Of a DNA stretch of 63,326 bases, positions 33,570 to 41,176 are shown in pieces; position 1 is the first letter of the stretch, and each line of letters opens with the position of its first letter. The DNA is taken from positions 1-63,326 of the forward strand of contig NZ_LANI01000032.1 in assembly GCF_000982415.1 (NCBI RefSeq), written 5' to 3'. Made by a program: the position numbers and the translations under genes. The DNA comes from Kiloniella litopenaei. GTDB lineage: Bacteria > Pseudomonadota > Alphaproteobacteria > Kiloniellales > Kiloniellaceae. The notes beneath the pieces are model-generated. The model ran no database searches. It saw only the letters and a program-made list of their open reading frames with translations, and was not told the origin of the DNA.

Positions 33570-33881
33570 ATGAGTAAAACCCTTCACAACACGACAGTGG
33601 ACGAAGCAAAGAAGAACGTCAGCGATCTTATCACCTACGGGGATGGCGACACGTTCAAGCTTATTTGTAAGGCGTCAAGCAAGCATGAGGGCTGGATGAA
33701 GTCAACGAAAGCCATGCAGATTGATGGCCTTGGCTGTGTAATCCAAGTGACAACACAGCACTACGACAATGTCTCTGAAGCTCTTACTTTCGTTCCCGGT
33801 TGCCGCATTGAAGAAATTGGCGGCGATAAGTCCAACGGGCGCAGGATTGTTTTTGGTCAAAGCCCTTCAGGCGCCACTTAA
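33570..33881 (+). CDS. hypothetical phage protein
   Basis: A 103-aa soluble protein in the right early operon (HNTTVDEAKKNVSDLITYGDGDTFKLICKASS...). It contains no recognised domain or membrane segment. AAGGAATTAGCC precedes ATG 33570. A strong intrinsic terminator lies downstream. Confidence 0.6.
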   Translation: MSKTLHNTTVDEAKKNVSDLITYGDGDTFKLICKASSKHEGWMKSTKAMQIDGLGCVIQVTTQHYDNVSEALTFVPGCRIEEIGGDKSNGRRIVFGQSPSGAT

Positions 33882-33948
33882 CGAACACCCTAAGCCTTTT
33901 GCCGTTGTGGCTCAGTATCGAAAACAACGGCAGCCTCCCTGTTGACTA

Positions 33949-33983
33949 TGCCGGGGAAAGGTGTTCGCCCCGGCAGCTTTTTT
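33949..33983 (+). terminator. intrinsic terminator
   Basis: TGCCGGGG (33949-33956) pairs with CCCCGGCA (33968-33975), followed by TTTTTT (33978-33983). A classic rho-independent terminator that would limit early transcription, requiring antitermination or a second promoter for downstream genes. Confidence 0.75.
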
Positions 33984-33995
33984 GAGAGTGATTTT

Positions 33996-34256
33996 ATGAC
34001 GATAGCCGATGATAAAATTAAAAGCTCAGTCGAACGCCTAGAGCGACTTAACGACGAGATCAAAGCTCTCAATGCTGATAAAGCTGAGGTGTTGGCAGAG
34101 GCTAAATCATTCGGGCTAGACCCCAAGGTAATCAAGGCCGTCGTCAGGGATCGGGCGAAGGATCAACAAGCTCTCCGTGAAGAACAGGAAATCTATGATT
34201 TGTACTGGCACGCCGCACATGGCTCACGCGTGCACGCACGAGAGGCTGCAGAGTGA
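33996..34256 (+). CDS. GapR-like DUF2312 protein
   Basis: An 86-aa protein nearly all DUF2312: IKSSVERLERLNDEIKALNADKAEVLAEAKSFGLDPKVIKAVVR, then a DQQALREEQEIYDLYWHA tail. Host GapR is a nucleoid protein that binds over-twisted AT-rich DNA ahead of forks. A phage copy beside the replication genes may help phage DNA replication or take over host chromosome structure. ATG 33996 follows GAGAGTG. Confidence 0.85.
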   Translation: MTIADDKIKSSVERLERLNDEIKALNADKAEVLAEAKSFGLDPKVIKAVVRDRAKDQQALREEQEIYDLYWHAAHGSRVHAREAAE

Positions 34257-35041
34257 TGCTCAAAGTTCTCGACATCTTCTCAGGCATAGGCGGCTTTTCT
34301 CTTGGCCTTGAACGAACCGGCGGCTTTGAAACTGTCGCGTTCTGCGAGATTGAAGATTACCCCCGCAAGGTATTAGCAAAACATTGGCCTGATGTGCCGA
34401 TCTATAGGGACGTTCGAAATGTCAACGCAAAGCAACTTATTACCGATGGAATTGCCGTTGATATCGTTACAGGCGGCTTCCCCTGCCAAGACCTCAGTAT
34501 CGCAGGAAAGCAAGCCGGCATCGAAGCGGAACGCTCAGGCCTCTGGTCCGAGCTCTGCCGAATTATTGGCGAAGTTCGACCCAAGTACGCAATCGTGGAG
34601 AACGTCACAAATTTGCTTAGTGGCCCTGACGAGCAACCAGGCGAATGGTTTGGCCGAGTTCTCGCAGACTTGGCCGAGATCGGGTATGACGCGGAATGGT
34701 ATTGCATACCGGCTTCCTGCGTTGGTGCACCTCACCAGAGGGACAGGGTCTGGATCGTGGCCTACCCCAAATGCCCGGGACTACAAGGATTTATCTCGTT
34801 CAGGAGCACATTTATTAGCACGAAAAAGGCACTCGCCTTCAATAGCAACAAAAACTCTCGAGCTTGGGCGTCATTGGTTGGAGGTGAGCTCATTTTACGA
34901 AGCGGCGATGGGGTATCCGTTGGGATGGAGCGAGTTAGAATAAAGTCGCTTGGAAACGCTGTTCACCCTCTTGTGCCTGAGTGGATCGGATACGCAATTC
35001 TTGAAGCTGAAACGGCTCGTTATGCGGAGGCCGCGCAATGA
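34256..35041 (+). CDS. C5 cytosine-specific DNA methyltransferase
   Basis: About 261 aa. Motif I LDIFSGIGGFSLGLE, motif IV GGFPCQDLS (catalytic Cys), motif VI VENVTNLL, motif VIII APHQRDRVWIVA and motif X SLGNAVHPLVPEWIG are all present. Only about 60 residues separate motifs VIII and X, so the target-recognition region is very short. It may modify phage DNA against host restriction. A second, 183-codon ORF runs in the +1 frame inside it. Start overlaps the GapR stop (TGATG). Confidence 0.85.
   Translation: MLKVLDIFSGIGGFSLGLERTGGFETVAFCEIEDYPRKVLAKHWPDVPIYRDVRNVNAKQLITDGIAVDIVTGGFPCQDLSIAGKQAGIEAERSGLWSELCRIIGEVRPKYAIVENVTNLLSGPDEQPGEWFGRVLADLAEIGYDAEWYCIPASCVGAPHQRDRVWIVAYPKCPGLQGFISFRSTFISTKKALAFNSNKNSRAWASLVGGELILRSGDGVSVGMERVRIKSLGNAVHPLVPEWIGYAILEAETARYAEAAQ
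34392..34943 (+). CDS. nested +1-frame ORF within the methyltransferase
   Basis: A 183-codon ORF entirely inside the methyltransferase gene. Its product (SPAKTSVSQESK, LLAKFDPSTQSWRTSQI, LAEFSQTWPRSGMTRNG, SWPTPNARDYKDLSRSG, AMGYPLGWSEL) resembles, from memory, a group of phage proteins linked to such methyltransferases (PTPxARDxKD and MGYPxGW motifs). No ribosome site precedes the possible ATGs. It could be a real overlapping gene, a frameshift product, or conserved only by the overlapping frame. Confidence 0.4.
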   Translation: MCRSIGTFEMSTQSNLLPMELPLISLQAASPAKTSVSQESKPASKRNAQASGPSSAELLAKFDPSTQSWRTSQICLVALTSNQANGLAEFSQTWPRSGMTRNGIAYRLPALVHLTRGTGSGSWPTPNARDYKDLSRSGAHLLARKRHSPSIATKTLELGRHWLEVSSFYEAAMGYPLGWSELE

Positions 35042-35400
35042 CCCCTGCTTCTGCCACATACACAACTCAAGCCAAACCCATAAGCCTGAACAACGCTTAT
35101 AAAAACGTGAAGGGCAGAGGCAGGGTTAAGACTGCTGAATACAAGGCTTGGATCATGGCCTTGCAGTACGAGTTCAAAAGCCAGCTAAGGCATAAGATCG
35201 AAGGTCCGTACAAACTCATTATCAGGGTCAATCAACACGTAACTAAGGCAGATGTGGATAACCTCATTAAGCCGATTTCTGACGTGCTTGTTTCCATCGG
35301 CGCAACTGACGATGACCGGAAAATGCGCGGTGTCGATATCGAATACGAGGACCGCGAAGACACGATTATCTGGATTACAGGATATGGGAGGGCGGCGTGA
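35038..35400 (+). CDS. rusA: RusA family Holliday junction resolvase
   Basis: A 120-aa RusA endonuclease. KADVDNLIKPISDVLVSIGATDDDRKMRG contains the catalytic Asp residues of the family. It would resolve recombination intermediates made by RecT/YqaJ. Its ATG overlaps the methyltransferase stop (ATGA). Confidence 0.9.
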   Translation: MTPASATYTTQAKPISLNNAYKNVKGRGRVKTAEYKAWIMALQYEFKSQLRHKIEGPYKLIIRVNQHVTKADVDNLIKPISDVLVSIGATDDDRKMRGVDIEYEDREDTIIWITGYGRAA

Positions 35401-35582
35401 AACGTAACGACTGGAAAAAACACCACGCAAGGCTTCAAGAGGTGACAAAGGCCGGAGATACACGGGGCATCCATGCCGCTTGGAAAAAGCTCCGTCAGTC
35501 CACAACGCAGAAGCTAATAGACGAAATGCCGCTGACGTCAAAAATACGACTTGGCATTAGCAGAATGACTAGGGGCGGGTGA
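35397..35582 (+). CDS. hypothetical phage protein
   Basis: A 61-aa basic protein; starts with GTG overlapping the rusA stop (GTGA). Predicted helical (HHARLQEVTKAGDTRGIHAAWKKL...). No family. Confidence 0.5.
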   Translation: MKRNDWKKHHARLQEVTKAGDTRGIHAAWKKLRQSTTQKLIDEMPLTSKIRLGISRMTRGG

Positions 35583-35945
35583 ATGTACAAGGTCGCCTCA
35601 AGAAAGGCTCAGAGCGCAGTCTCGCGGATGACGATGAGAAATACATCTGTGGACGGAATCAGTGAGCCAACGGACAAAGAGCGCAGAGAAAACCTTGTGT
35701 CTATTTACAAGGTAGTCGTTGAGAAGCTGACTGCACTCCCTAAAAAGCACCCTAAACGTGCGGAACTAGCTAAAGAAGCTCAACACCTACAAGGACAAAT
35801 CAAATCCCTGGGCGACAAAAAGAAATTTAGAGGTATTGAGAACTACTTCATAGATGAAGTGAAGAGGGTTATGCCGCCTTTGCAGTTCAAGATGCTTATG
35901 AATTTGGCTCGTGAAAACATGAGAAAAGCAGAGGCAGCCGAATGA
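35583..35945 (+). CDS. hypothetical phage protein
   Basis: A 120-aa basic, helical protein: EPTDKERRENLVSIYKVVVEKLTALPKKHPKRAELAKEAQ, then FRGIENYFIDEVKRVMPPLQFKMLM. Resembles small phage proteins in replication operons but no family is named. It directly abuts the previous gene and overlaps the next by 4 bases. Confidence 0.6.
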   Translation: MYKVASRKAQSAVSRMTMRNTSVDGISEPTDKERRENLVSIYKVVVEKLTALPKKHPKRAELAKEAQHLQGQIKSLGDKKKFRGIENYFIDEVKRVMPPLQFKMLMNLARENMRKAEAAE

Positions 35946-36166
35946 CCGAGAAAGCGAAGACAAAGATCAAAAGCAGCGGGTATGCCGCTCTGGATATTAT
36001 CAGAGGTCGTCATAGCTTAAAGAGACGGCTAAAGAAGGGCGAAAAGGTGTTCTTCGATGTTCGTGTCCAGATTGATCCTGATTCACGGGCTTGGAATGAT
36101 GACGGCACCTCAATTGAGTTTGGCTGCATTGTTCTTGATGTTGATGAGGTGGAGGCAGCCGAATGA
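35942..36166 (+). CDS. hypothetical phage protein
   Basis: A 74-aa protein with basic N-terminus (AKTKIKSSGYAALDIIRGRHSLKRRLKKGEK) and an acidic beta-like C-terminus. Both ends overlap neighbours by 4 bases (ATGA). Function unknown. Confidence 0.55.
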   Translation: MTEKAKTKIKSSGYAALDIIRGRHSLKRRLKKGEKVFFDVRVQIDPDSRAWNDDGTSIEFGCIVLDVDEVEAAE

Positions 36167-36642
36167 CTGAGAAAACAAACCTCCGCAGATCGGAATACAA
36201 TCTATTCAAGCTAATTACCGAGGCTCCGCTCGGACAAATTCGATATAAAAAGCTTGCGGAATTAAGTGGGAAATCAAGAACTGCATTTTGCAATTCAATA
36301 TGCTTCCTAAGTCAAGCCGGGTTGATCTCGAAAACAGGCGGGACCAAAAACAAAACGGTTCACGCGAATAAGCGCCTCGATGAGGTACAGATAGGACCTG
36401 TTCAAGTGGACCGCATTCATATTCCTTTAAACACTGCCAAGCCGAAATCCAACAAATACAAGGGCCAAGAGAAAAGCCGTAAGTGCCTAAAGTGCCGCAC
36501 CGAGTTCAAGAGCGAATGGCCGGGGGAGCGTATTTGCAAGGCGTGTAAAACAAGCCGGGCATGGACCGATGACAACCAATTCACACCCACAGGCGACGGT
36601 GACGGCTTCGGCGTGTCCAGTCTTGTTACGGGGGTGATTTGA
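36163..36642 (+). CDS. winged-helix plus zinc-ribbon phage protein, paralogue 1
   Basis: A 159-aa protein. Residues about 10-60 look like a winged helix (YNLFKLITEAPLGQIRYKKLAELSGKSRTAFCNSICFL); residues about 105-135 carry the zinc ribbon KCLKCRTEFKSEWPGERICKACK. Shares this layout and the CxTFKSEW/ICxxCK motif with the following gene. Probable DNA-binding regulator, possibly of late transcription; target unknown. Confidence 0.65.
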   Translation: MTEKTNLRRSEYNLFKLITEAPLGQIRYKKLAELSGKSRTAFCNSICFLSQAGLISKTGGTKNKTVHANKRLDEVQIGPVQVDRIHIPLNTAKPKSNKYKGQEKSRKCLKCRTEFKSEWPGERICKACKTSRAWTDDNQFTPTGDGDGFGVSSLVTGVI

Positions 36643-37106
36643 TGACTGAGATACAACTAACACCTACGCCCTATAAAGTTTTCGCTGCTCTCGTTGACGC
36701 TCCTGGTCATGAGATTTCATATACCGAGCTTAAGAATAAAAGCGGCATGGCTGATATTTCGTCTTTCCCTAGGCATATACAGGAGCTGGTGGCGAAAGGT
36801 CTTATACAGTGCCTCGGCAATCATCGTTCTCGCTATGTTGTGCTTAAGGCAAATCCCGCTGACGTGGTTGAGGTTGAGCGGTATTCACGAAAAACCAGTC
36901 AGCATTCTAAGCCGCTATCCGAGGCCGTTAAAAAGCGCAAATGCCTTTCCTGTCAGAAGACATTTAAGAGCGAATGGGTCGGAATGCGTATCTGTGGCGA
37001 TTGTAAATTAACCCCTGCATGGCAGGGAGCAGACAACCCATACACCCCAGAATGCGATACAGAAGAAACTAATGTGTCAGGGTTAAGTACGGGGATATTG
37101 ATATGA
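36639..37106 (+). CDS. winged-helix plus zinc-ribbon phage protein, paralogue 2
   Basis: A 155-aa paralogue of the preceding protein: wHTH (YKVFAALVDAPGHEISYTELKNKSGMADISSFPRHIQELVAKGLI) and zinc ribbon KCLSCQKTFKSEWVGMRICGDCK, then AWQGADNPYTPE matching AWTDDNQFTPT. Overlaps the first by 4 bases. Tandem duplication in the early operon; function unknown. Confidence 0.65.
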   Translation: MMTEIQLTPTPYKVFAALVDAPGHEISYTELKNKSGMADISSFPRHIQELVAKGLIQCLGNHRSRYVVLKANPADVVEVERYSRKTSQHSKPLSEAVKKRKCLSCQKTFKSEWVGMRICGDCKLTPAWQGADNPYTPECDTEETNVSGLSTGILI

Positions 37107-37141
37107 CCGCAGTTGTCAAGGAATCCTTTACAGGTGGGGGT

Positions 37142-37747
37142 TTAACTATACCCCGCCAATTTCGAAATGTTGGTGTAAGACCTTCCTGCAATCGCCTCAA
37201 GGGCCTTCTTGGCTTCACCAGAGGGGAGGCGCTCACTTTTTACGCCCTGTGTCGTCTTGGGGTCGCTGCAATAATCAAGGATTGCTGGCTCAGTAACAGC
37301 GACTTGCGCGCACAATGCGATTGCGGCATCGACTTCATACCACCCCAAGGCGTTGGTCCGTTTATTCTCAACTCTTTCGATCAGTATCCTTATAACTGCT
37401 CTAAGATTCAATATTACATGAGCATCGCTAAACGTGAGATTATCAGGTCTTATTCTAAGTTCAATAATTGCATTTCGCTGATTGTCGGTAATCTCCCTGT
37501 CTTCACTTACCGGAATTGCGCTAACTCGAGCAATGCTTTGCATAGGGATACTGTTAAAAATCTCTTTGCCGTTATTAGGTGCCATGCCTTGGTTGACAAT
37601 AGTTTTGGGGCTACTTACTTGGCCTTTGTAATTATACTCATCACGGCTGCTTCTCGGGCTGTAGTTACTTTCTTTACCACCAAAGAGATCATTGAGAACG
37701 TAAATAACGATGCCAATAAATATGGCAGTAATAACAAATTCGACCAT
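37142..37747 (-). CDS. minus-strand membrane-anchored hypothetical protein
   Basis: A 201-aa protein on the strand opposite to the early operon. It has an N-terminal transmembrane helix (FVITAIFIGIVIYVLNDLF), a variable linker and a helical soluble domain (ITDNQRNAIIELRIRPDNLTFSD..., EVDAAIALCAQVAVTEPAILDYC). AAGGGGGAG precedes ATG 37747, whereas the plus-strand frame over the same DNA has no coding look. Possibly a lysogeny-expressed cargo gene. A dyad lies 37 bases upstream. Confidence 0.65.
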   Translation of the reverse strand: MVEFVITAIFIGIVIYVLNDLFGGKESNYSPRSSRDEYNYKGQVSSPKTIVNQGMAPNNGKEIFNSIPMQSIARVSAIPVSEDREITDNQRNAIIELRIRPDNLTFSDAHVILNLRAVIRILIERVENKRTNALGWYEVDAAIALCAQVAVTEPAILDYCSDPKTTQGVKSERLPSGEAKKALEAIAGRSYTNISKLAGYS

Positions 37748-37784
37748 TTTTCTTACTCCCCCTTAGCGGGAAGTTTTCAAAATA

Positions 37785-37799
37785 GACTCTACCAGAGTC
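37785..37799. promoter_or_regulatory. dyad operator candidate
   Basis: Perfect 6-bp arms GACTCT/AGAGTC with a 3-base centre, just upstream of the minus-strand gene 37142-37747. Shape fits a dimeric repressor site; no matching site was noticed elsewhere. Confidence 0.4.
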
Positions 37800-38027
37800 C
37801 AGAACTTTCTTCATTATTGACAAAAATATACATCGGGCGTAGTCTTCCTCTTGAGGCGTTAGAACCTTTAAAAGAGCGGATACCCACCCCGAAAGTGTGG
37901 ATTTTTTGTGCCCAAAATTTGGGTGTCTCACTTCGGTGGGAGGGCGGTGAATACAATACCCTTCGGGGGAATAAACCCGCCTGTCTCTTTTCAGGTTCTA
38001 AACCTCCCGCCACCAGTGGGTCGTTAG

Positions 38028-38070
38028 AAGCTCTTTGGTGTCGGTTGCTCAACAGCCGAAAAGAGGGCTT
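38028..38070 (+). promoter_or_regulatory. stem-loop that occludes the KilA-N ribosome site
   Basis: The inner hairpin CGGTTG (38042-38047)/CAGCCG (38053-38058) sits on an outer stem 38028-38036 with 38062-38070. The Shine-Dalgarno AAGAGGG (38061-38067) lies in the outer stem, 7 bases before ATG 38074. Translation would depend on opening the stem. Confidence 0.45.
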
Positions 38071-38073
38071 AAA

Positions 38074-38772
38074 ATGACCAATTTAATTCCACATACCATA
38101 AATTCATCTGTAATTAACCAACGTTCAAGCGATGGGTTTATCAGCGCGACAGCTATGTGTAACGCTGCTGATAAACTACTCGCTGACTACAGACGCCTAT
38201 CCTCTACAAACGAGTATCTTTGCGCCCTCAGTAACGATATGGGAAATCCCATAACGGACCTAATCCAGATTAAGCGCGGTGGTCGCCCAGCCGAACAAGG
38301 CACATGGGTTCATCCTAAAGTCGCCCTTCATCTAGCGCAGTGGTTATCCCCAGAATTTGCCGTTCAGGTGACGAATTGGGTTTATGACTGGATGACCGGA
38401 CAAGCGCCCGTCGCAGTACGTGCTCACACACGCAAAAAGCCAGTCAAGAAACCGGAACACACAAAGACGCCTATAGAGCGGTGGGACGAGGCGCAGAGCT
38501 ATCACCGAGCAAAGCAAAACAATATCCGCGCAGAACTCAGAGAGCTTATCCGGTCAACACTTGCCGAGAGTAAGCGGCTGACACCATTAAGTCTGACATG
38601 GGGTGAAGCTGGTGCGACGTTCCCAAAGGCTGAGCGCTTGATGACTGAGGCCAGTATACAGGCATTCGGCAACAACAACGAGGAAGCTTTGAGGAATCTA
38701 TATGAGGCGGCTTCCCTGTACCGCGACACCCTTAAAAGTCTCGAAGGAAAGGCGCTTATTCCATGGCACTAG
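38074..38772 (+). CDS. KilA-N domain protein
   Basis: A 232-aa protein. RSSDGFISATAMCNAADKLLADYRR, then RGGRPAEQGTWVHPKVALHLAQWLSPEFAVQVTNWVYDWM is a complete KilA-N DNA-binding domain (residues about 15-110). The C-terminal part is helical. Such proteins can act as antirepressors or replication regulators in phages. ATG 38074 is in a structured leader. Confidence 0.85.
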   Translation: MTNLIPHTINSSVINQRSSDGFISATAMCNAADKLLADYRRLSSTNEYLCALSNDMGNPITDLIQIKRGGRPAEQGTWVHPKVALHLAQWLSPEFAVQVTNWVYDWMTGQAPVAVRAHTRKKPVKKPEHTKTPIERWDEAQSYHRAKQNNIRAELRELIRSTLAESKRLTPLSLTWGEAGATFPKAERLMTEASIQAFGNNNEEALRNLYEAASLYRDTLKSLEGKALIPWH

Positions 38773-38948
38773 ATATTCGAGTTTATCGGTACAGGAAGAC
38801 AGCCAAAGAGCTTCGGGAAACCAAGGAACGGCTCAAACACTTCCTGACAAAACATGAAAGGGCCGCGCTTGGTTGCGCGGCTCACAGGGCCGAGGCTGAG
38901 GCTAACTTGATAGAGCGTATGCTTGGGGGTGGTGATGCATCCAAATGA
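38763..38948 (+). CDS. hypothetical phage protein
   Basis: A 61-aa basic helical protein (YRKTAKELRETKERLKHFLTKHERAALGC...) bridging kilA-N and dnaB, overlapping both neighbours by 10-14 bases. Function unknown; could be a helicase-loader-like partner by position, without sequence support. Confidence 0.5.
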   Translation: MALDIRVYRYRKTAKELRETKERLKHFLTKHERAALGCAAHRAEAEANLIERMLGGGDASK

Positions 38949-40323
38949 ACTACCTCATAACGAAGAGATTGAAATGGCGTTTATTGCCGCTTTAATGGCG
39001 AGCAATAAAGCCTATTACTATGTGTCCGACACTGTGCGCGTTGAACATTTTCACTTTCAAATCCACGCAGATATTTATCAGGTTATCACTGATTTGATAA
39101 ACGCCGGAAAGCAAGCAAACGCCGTTACTCTGACAAACTACTTTAACCAGCACCCTTTATTGACCGATATTGATGTTAGAGCTTATCTGGGTGAATTACA
39201 GTCGTTTTTGGTTACTGTTATCAATATTAAAGATTATGCGGAACAACTTGAAGATTTGCACTTGCGCCGCGAGGCAATCAGGGCAGCACAAGAAGCCACC
39301 GAAAGGGCTTTATCTATAGATCTAGAAGAGACGGGCCGCGACGTAATAGAAGGGCTTGAGGGGCGTTTATATTCGATAATTGAGAAGGGCACCGAGAAAA
39401 AGCAACGATCCACAAAGGAAGTTGCCCAAAGCGCCTTCAAGAGTCTTGAGGAAGCATACAAGCGAGGTGGTGAGATACGGGGGCTATCAACAGGTTTTAT
39501 TGATGTAGATCGCCGGATGGGTGGCTTATGCCAAACACACCTTATCATTCTTGCGGCAAGGCCATCTATGGGGAAAACCGCTCTTGCCATTAATATGGCG
39601 CGGAAGATCGCATCAGACGGTATACCCGTCGGAGTGTTTTCGCTCGAAATGTCTCCTGAAATGCTACATGACCGAATGGCGGCTGACCTCGCCACGGTTG
39701 ATTCCGAGTGTATCAACCAAGGGCGACTTAACGAGGATGAATTTATACGGTGTCGAAATGCTTATAGGCAGATAGAAAATCTCCCCATAATCATTGATGA
39801 AAATTCGGCGGGATTTCCTGTGGAAAAGCTGGCGGCAAAAGCCAGATGGATGAAGCGGAAGCACAACATCAAGCTCATAATTGTGGATTACCTACAGCTT
39901 TTATCTGCCAGAGCCGAGAGCAAGGTTCAGGAAGTCACCAAGATAAGTAATACACTCAAGGCCATAGCCCGTGATCTAGATATACCTGTGCTGGCCTTGT
40001 CACAGCTTTCTAGGGCTGTTGAGCAACGGGAAGACAAGCGCCCCCAGCTATCTGATTTACGTGAATCAGGGTCTATAGAACAAGATGCCGATATAGTCGC
40101 TTTTCTGTACCGTGATGAATACTACGCAGAGCGAGAGAAGCCACAGAACAACAGCGACTTAAAGGCAATTGAGGCTTGGGAAGCTCGTAAGGAAGCGTCT
40201 TACGGCAAGGCTGATTTGATTATCAGTAAGAACAGAGCGGGCAGGGTCGGCACAGTGGGGCTATCGGCGCAATTACAGTACATGAGATTTGGAAATTTGG
40301 CTAAGGAAGGATATGCGGCATGA
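38935..40323 (+). CDS. dnaB: replicative DNA helicase, DnaB family
   Basis: A 462-aa DnaB-type helicase. N-terminal DnaB domain (NEEIEMAFIAALMASNKAYY..), then the RecA-like core with Walker A ARPSMGKTALA, Walker B IKLIIVDYLQLLSA, and LRESGSIEQDADIVAFLYRDEYY. Full length. It unwinds phage DNA at the fork. ATG 38935 with GGGGGTGG upstream. Followed at once by the initiator gene with iterons. Confidence 0.95.
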   Translation: MHPNELPHNEEIEMAFIAALMASNKAYYYVSDTVRVEHFHFQIHADIYQVITDLINAGKQANAVTLTNYFNQHPLLTDIDVRAYLGELQSFLVTVINIKDYAEQLEDLHLRREAIRAAQEATERALSIDLEETGRDVIEGLEGRLYSIIEKGTEKKQRSTKEVAQSAFKSLEEAYKRGGEIRGLSTGFIDVDRRMGGLCQTHLIILAARPSMGKTALAINMARKIASDGIPVGVFSLEMSPEMLHDRMAADLATVDSECINQGRLNEDEFIRCRNAYRQIENLPIIIDENSAGFPVEKLAAKARWMKRKHNIKLIIVDYLQLLSARAESKVQEVTKISNTLKAIARDLDIPVLALSQLSRAVEQREDKRPQLSDLRESGSIEQDADIVAFLYRDEYYAEREKPQNNSDLKAIEAWEARKEASYGKADLIISKNRAGRVGTVGLSAQLQYMRFGNLAKEGYAA

Positions 40324-41174
40324 TCAATGGTTGGGTGTGTGTCCATAGACGTATGGTGGAGTGGGAATGGTATACCGACGCGAATACTTTTCGCGTGTTT
40401 ATGCACCTTCTTTTGAAAGCAAATCACGAGCCTAAAAAGTGGCGTGGCGTGACTGTGAAAAGGGGTCAATTAATCACCGGAAGAAAGGCCCTTTCTCAAG
40501 AATTATTGATTTCAGAGAGATCCATCAGAACTGCCCTTAAAAACCTTAAAATGACCAACGATGTGACCATCGAGCCGAGTAGCTCTTACTCATTGATAAC
40601 AATAAACAATTACGAGAAATATCAAGATAAAAAAGAACCAAGCGACCAACAAAGTGACCAGCAAGCGACCAGCAAGCGACCAGCAAGCGACCAGCAAGCG
40701 ACCACAAACAACAATGATAACAAGATAACAAAAGAAGAGGGTAAAGGGGGAATTTCGGAAAATGAGATCGAATTGCCAAAAGGGGTAGATAGCCCAACTT
40801 TTTCTCAATTAGTGAGTATGGCAAAGGGGATCAAATATCTGAAACGGACGGATGCAGAAGGGGCGGTTAAGGCGTGGCTTAAAAGGGCTGGTTTGGAATG
40901 CGGGACAGCCTTGATCCAGCAATGTTCGATGATGCGTTATGACGTGGATTGGATGGATGGGATGGTTAAGAAGCTTGAGAGCGGAGATTTAAAAACGCCA
41001 AGGCAGATTGCAGAAGCCAAGCTCGTAACCAAGCTTGAACGGGAAGGTGGGCACGAGAACCTGATGAAATATATTCAGCGCAGAAGGAAGTTGCCGGAAG
41101 AGGATAAGCCTAAGTTTGATGATATCGCTTTTAAGGAAAACGGCATCGAAATTGAACACGGGATTTGGGGGTAA
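40320..41174 (+). CDS. phage replication initiator with internal iterons
   Basis: A 284-aa protein. N-terminal winged helix with RKALSQELLISERSIRTALKNLKM (residues about 50-80) as in phage replisome organisers, a Gln/Ser/Asn-rich linker encoded by 11-bp repeats (100-130), and a C-terminal helical domain. The repeats do not keep codon phase, so they are probably DNA sites (origin) as in lambda O. Start overlaps the dnaB stop. Confidence 0.75.
   Translation: MINGWVCVHRRMVEWEWYTDANTFRVFMHLLLKANHEPKKWRGVTVKRGQLITGRKALSQELLISERSIRTALKNLKMTNDVTIEPSSSYSLITINNYEKYQDKKEPSDQQSDQQATSKRPASDQQATTNNNDNKITKEEGKGGISENEIELPKGVDSPTFSQLVSMAKGIKYLKRTDAEGAVKAWLKRAGLECGTALIQQCSMMRYDVDWMDGMVKKLESGDLKTPRQIAEAKLVTKLEREGGHENLMKYIQRRRKLPEEDKPKFDDIAFKENGIEIEHGIWG
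40640..40740. other. putative phage replication origin (iterons plus AT-rich region)
   Basis: Six 11-bp repeats with consensus AAGCGACCAGC at 40640, 40652, 40663, 40674, 40685 and 40696. An A-rich stretch (40703-40740) follows that could melt. It lies inside the initiator gene next to dnaB, the same plan as lambda ori. Confidence 0.7.
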
Positions 41175-41176
41175 CA

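Larger units (their letters stand above)
37748..38073. other. 326-bp structured intergenic region
   Basis: Between the minus-strand membrane gene and the KilA-N gene. It holds GACTCT-ACC-AGAGTC (37785-37799), a hairpin followed by T6 near 37889-37912, the dyad CCCAAA-A-TTTGGG (37911-37923), CTCACTTCGGTGGGAG just after it, and a long stem-loop ending at the KilA-N ribosome site. No ORF of good quality on either strand. It likely carries promoters and regulatory RNA. Confidence 0.6.

Noticed and set aside
37103-38077. 324-codon plus-strand ORF
   Set aside because: Composition is unlike a protein; it crosses the better minus-strand gene 37142-37747 and a hairpin-rich gap.
40640-40706. CRISPR-like repeat
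   Set aside because: Units are 11 bp without spacers and lie in a coding gene; they fit iterons.
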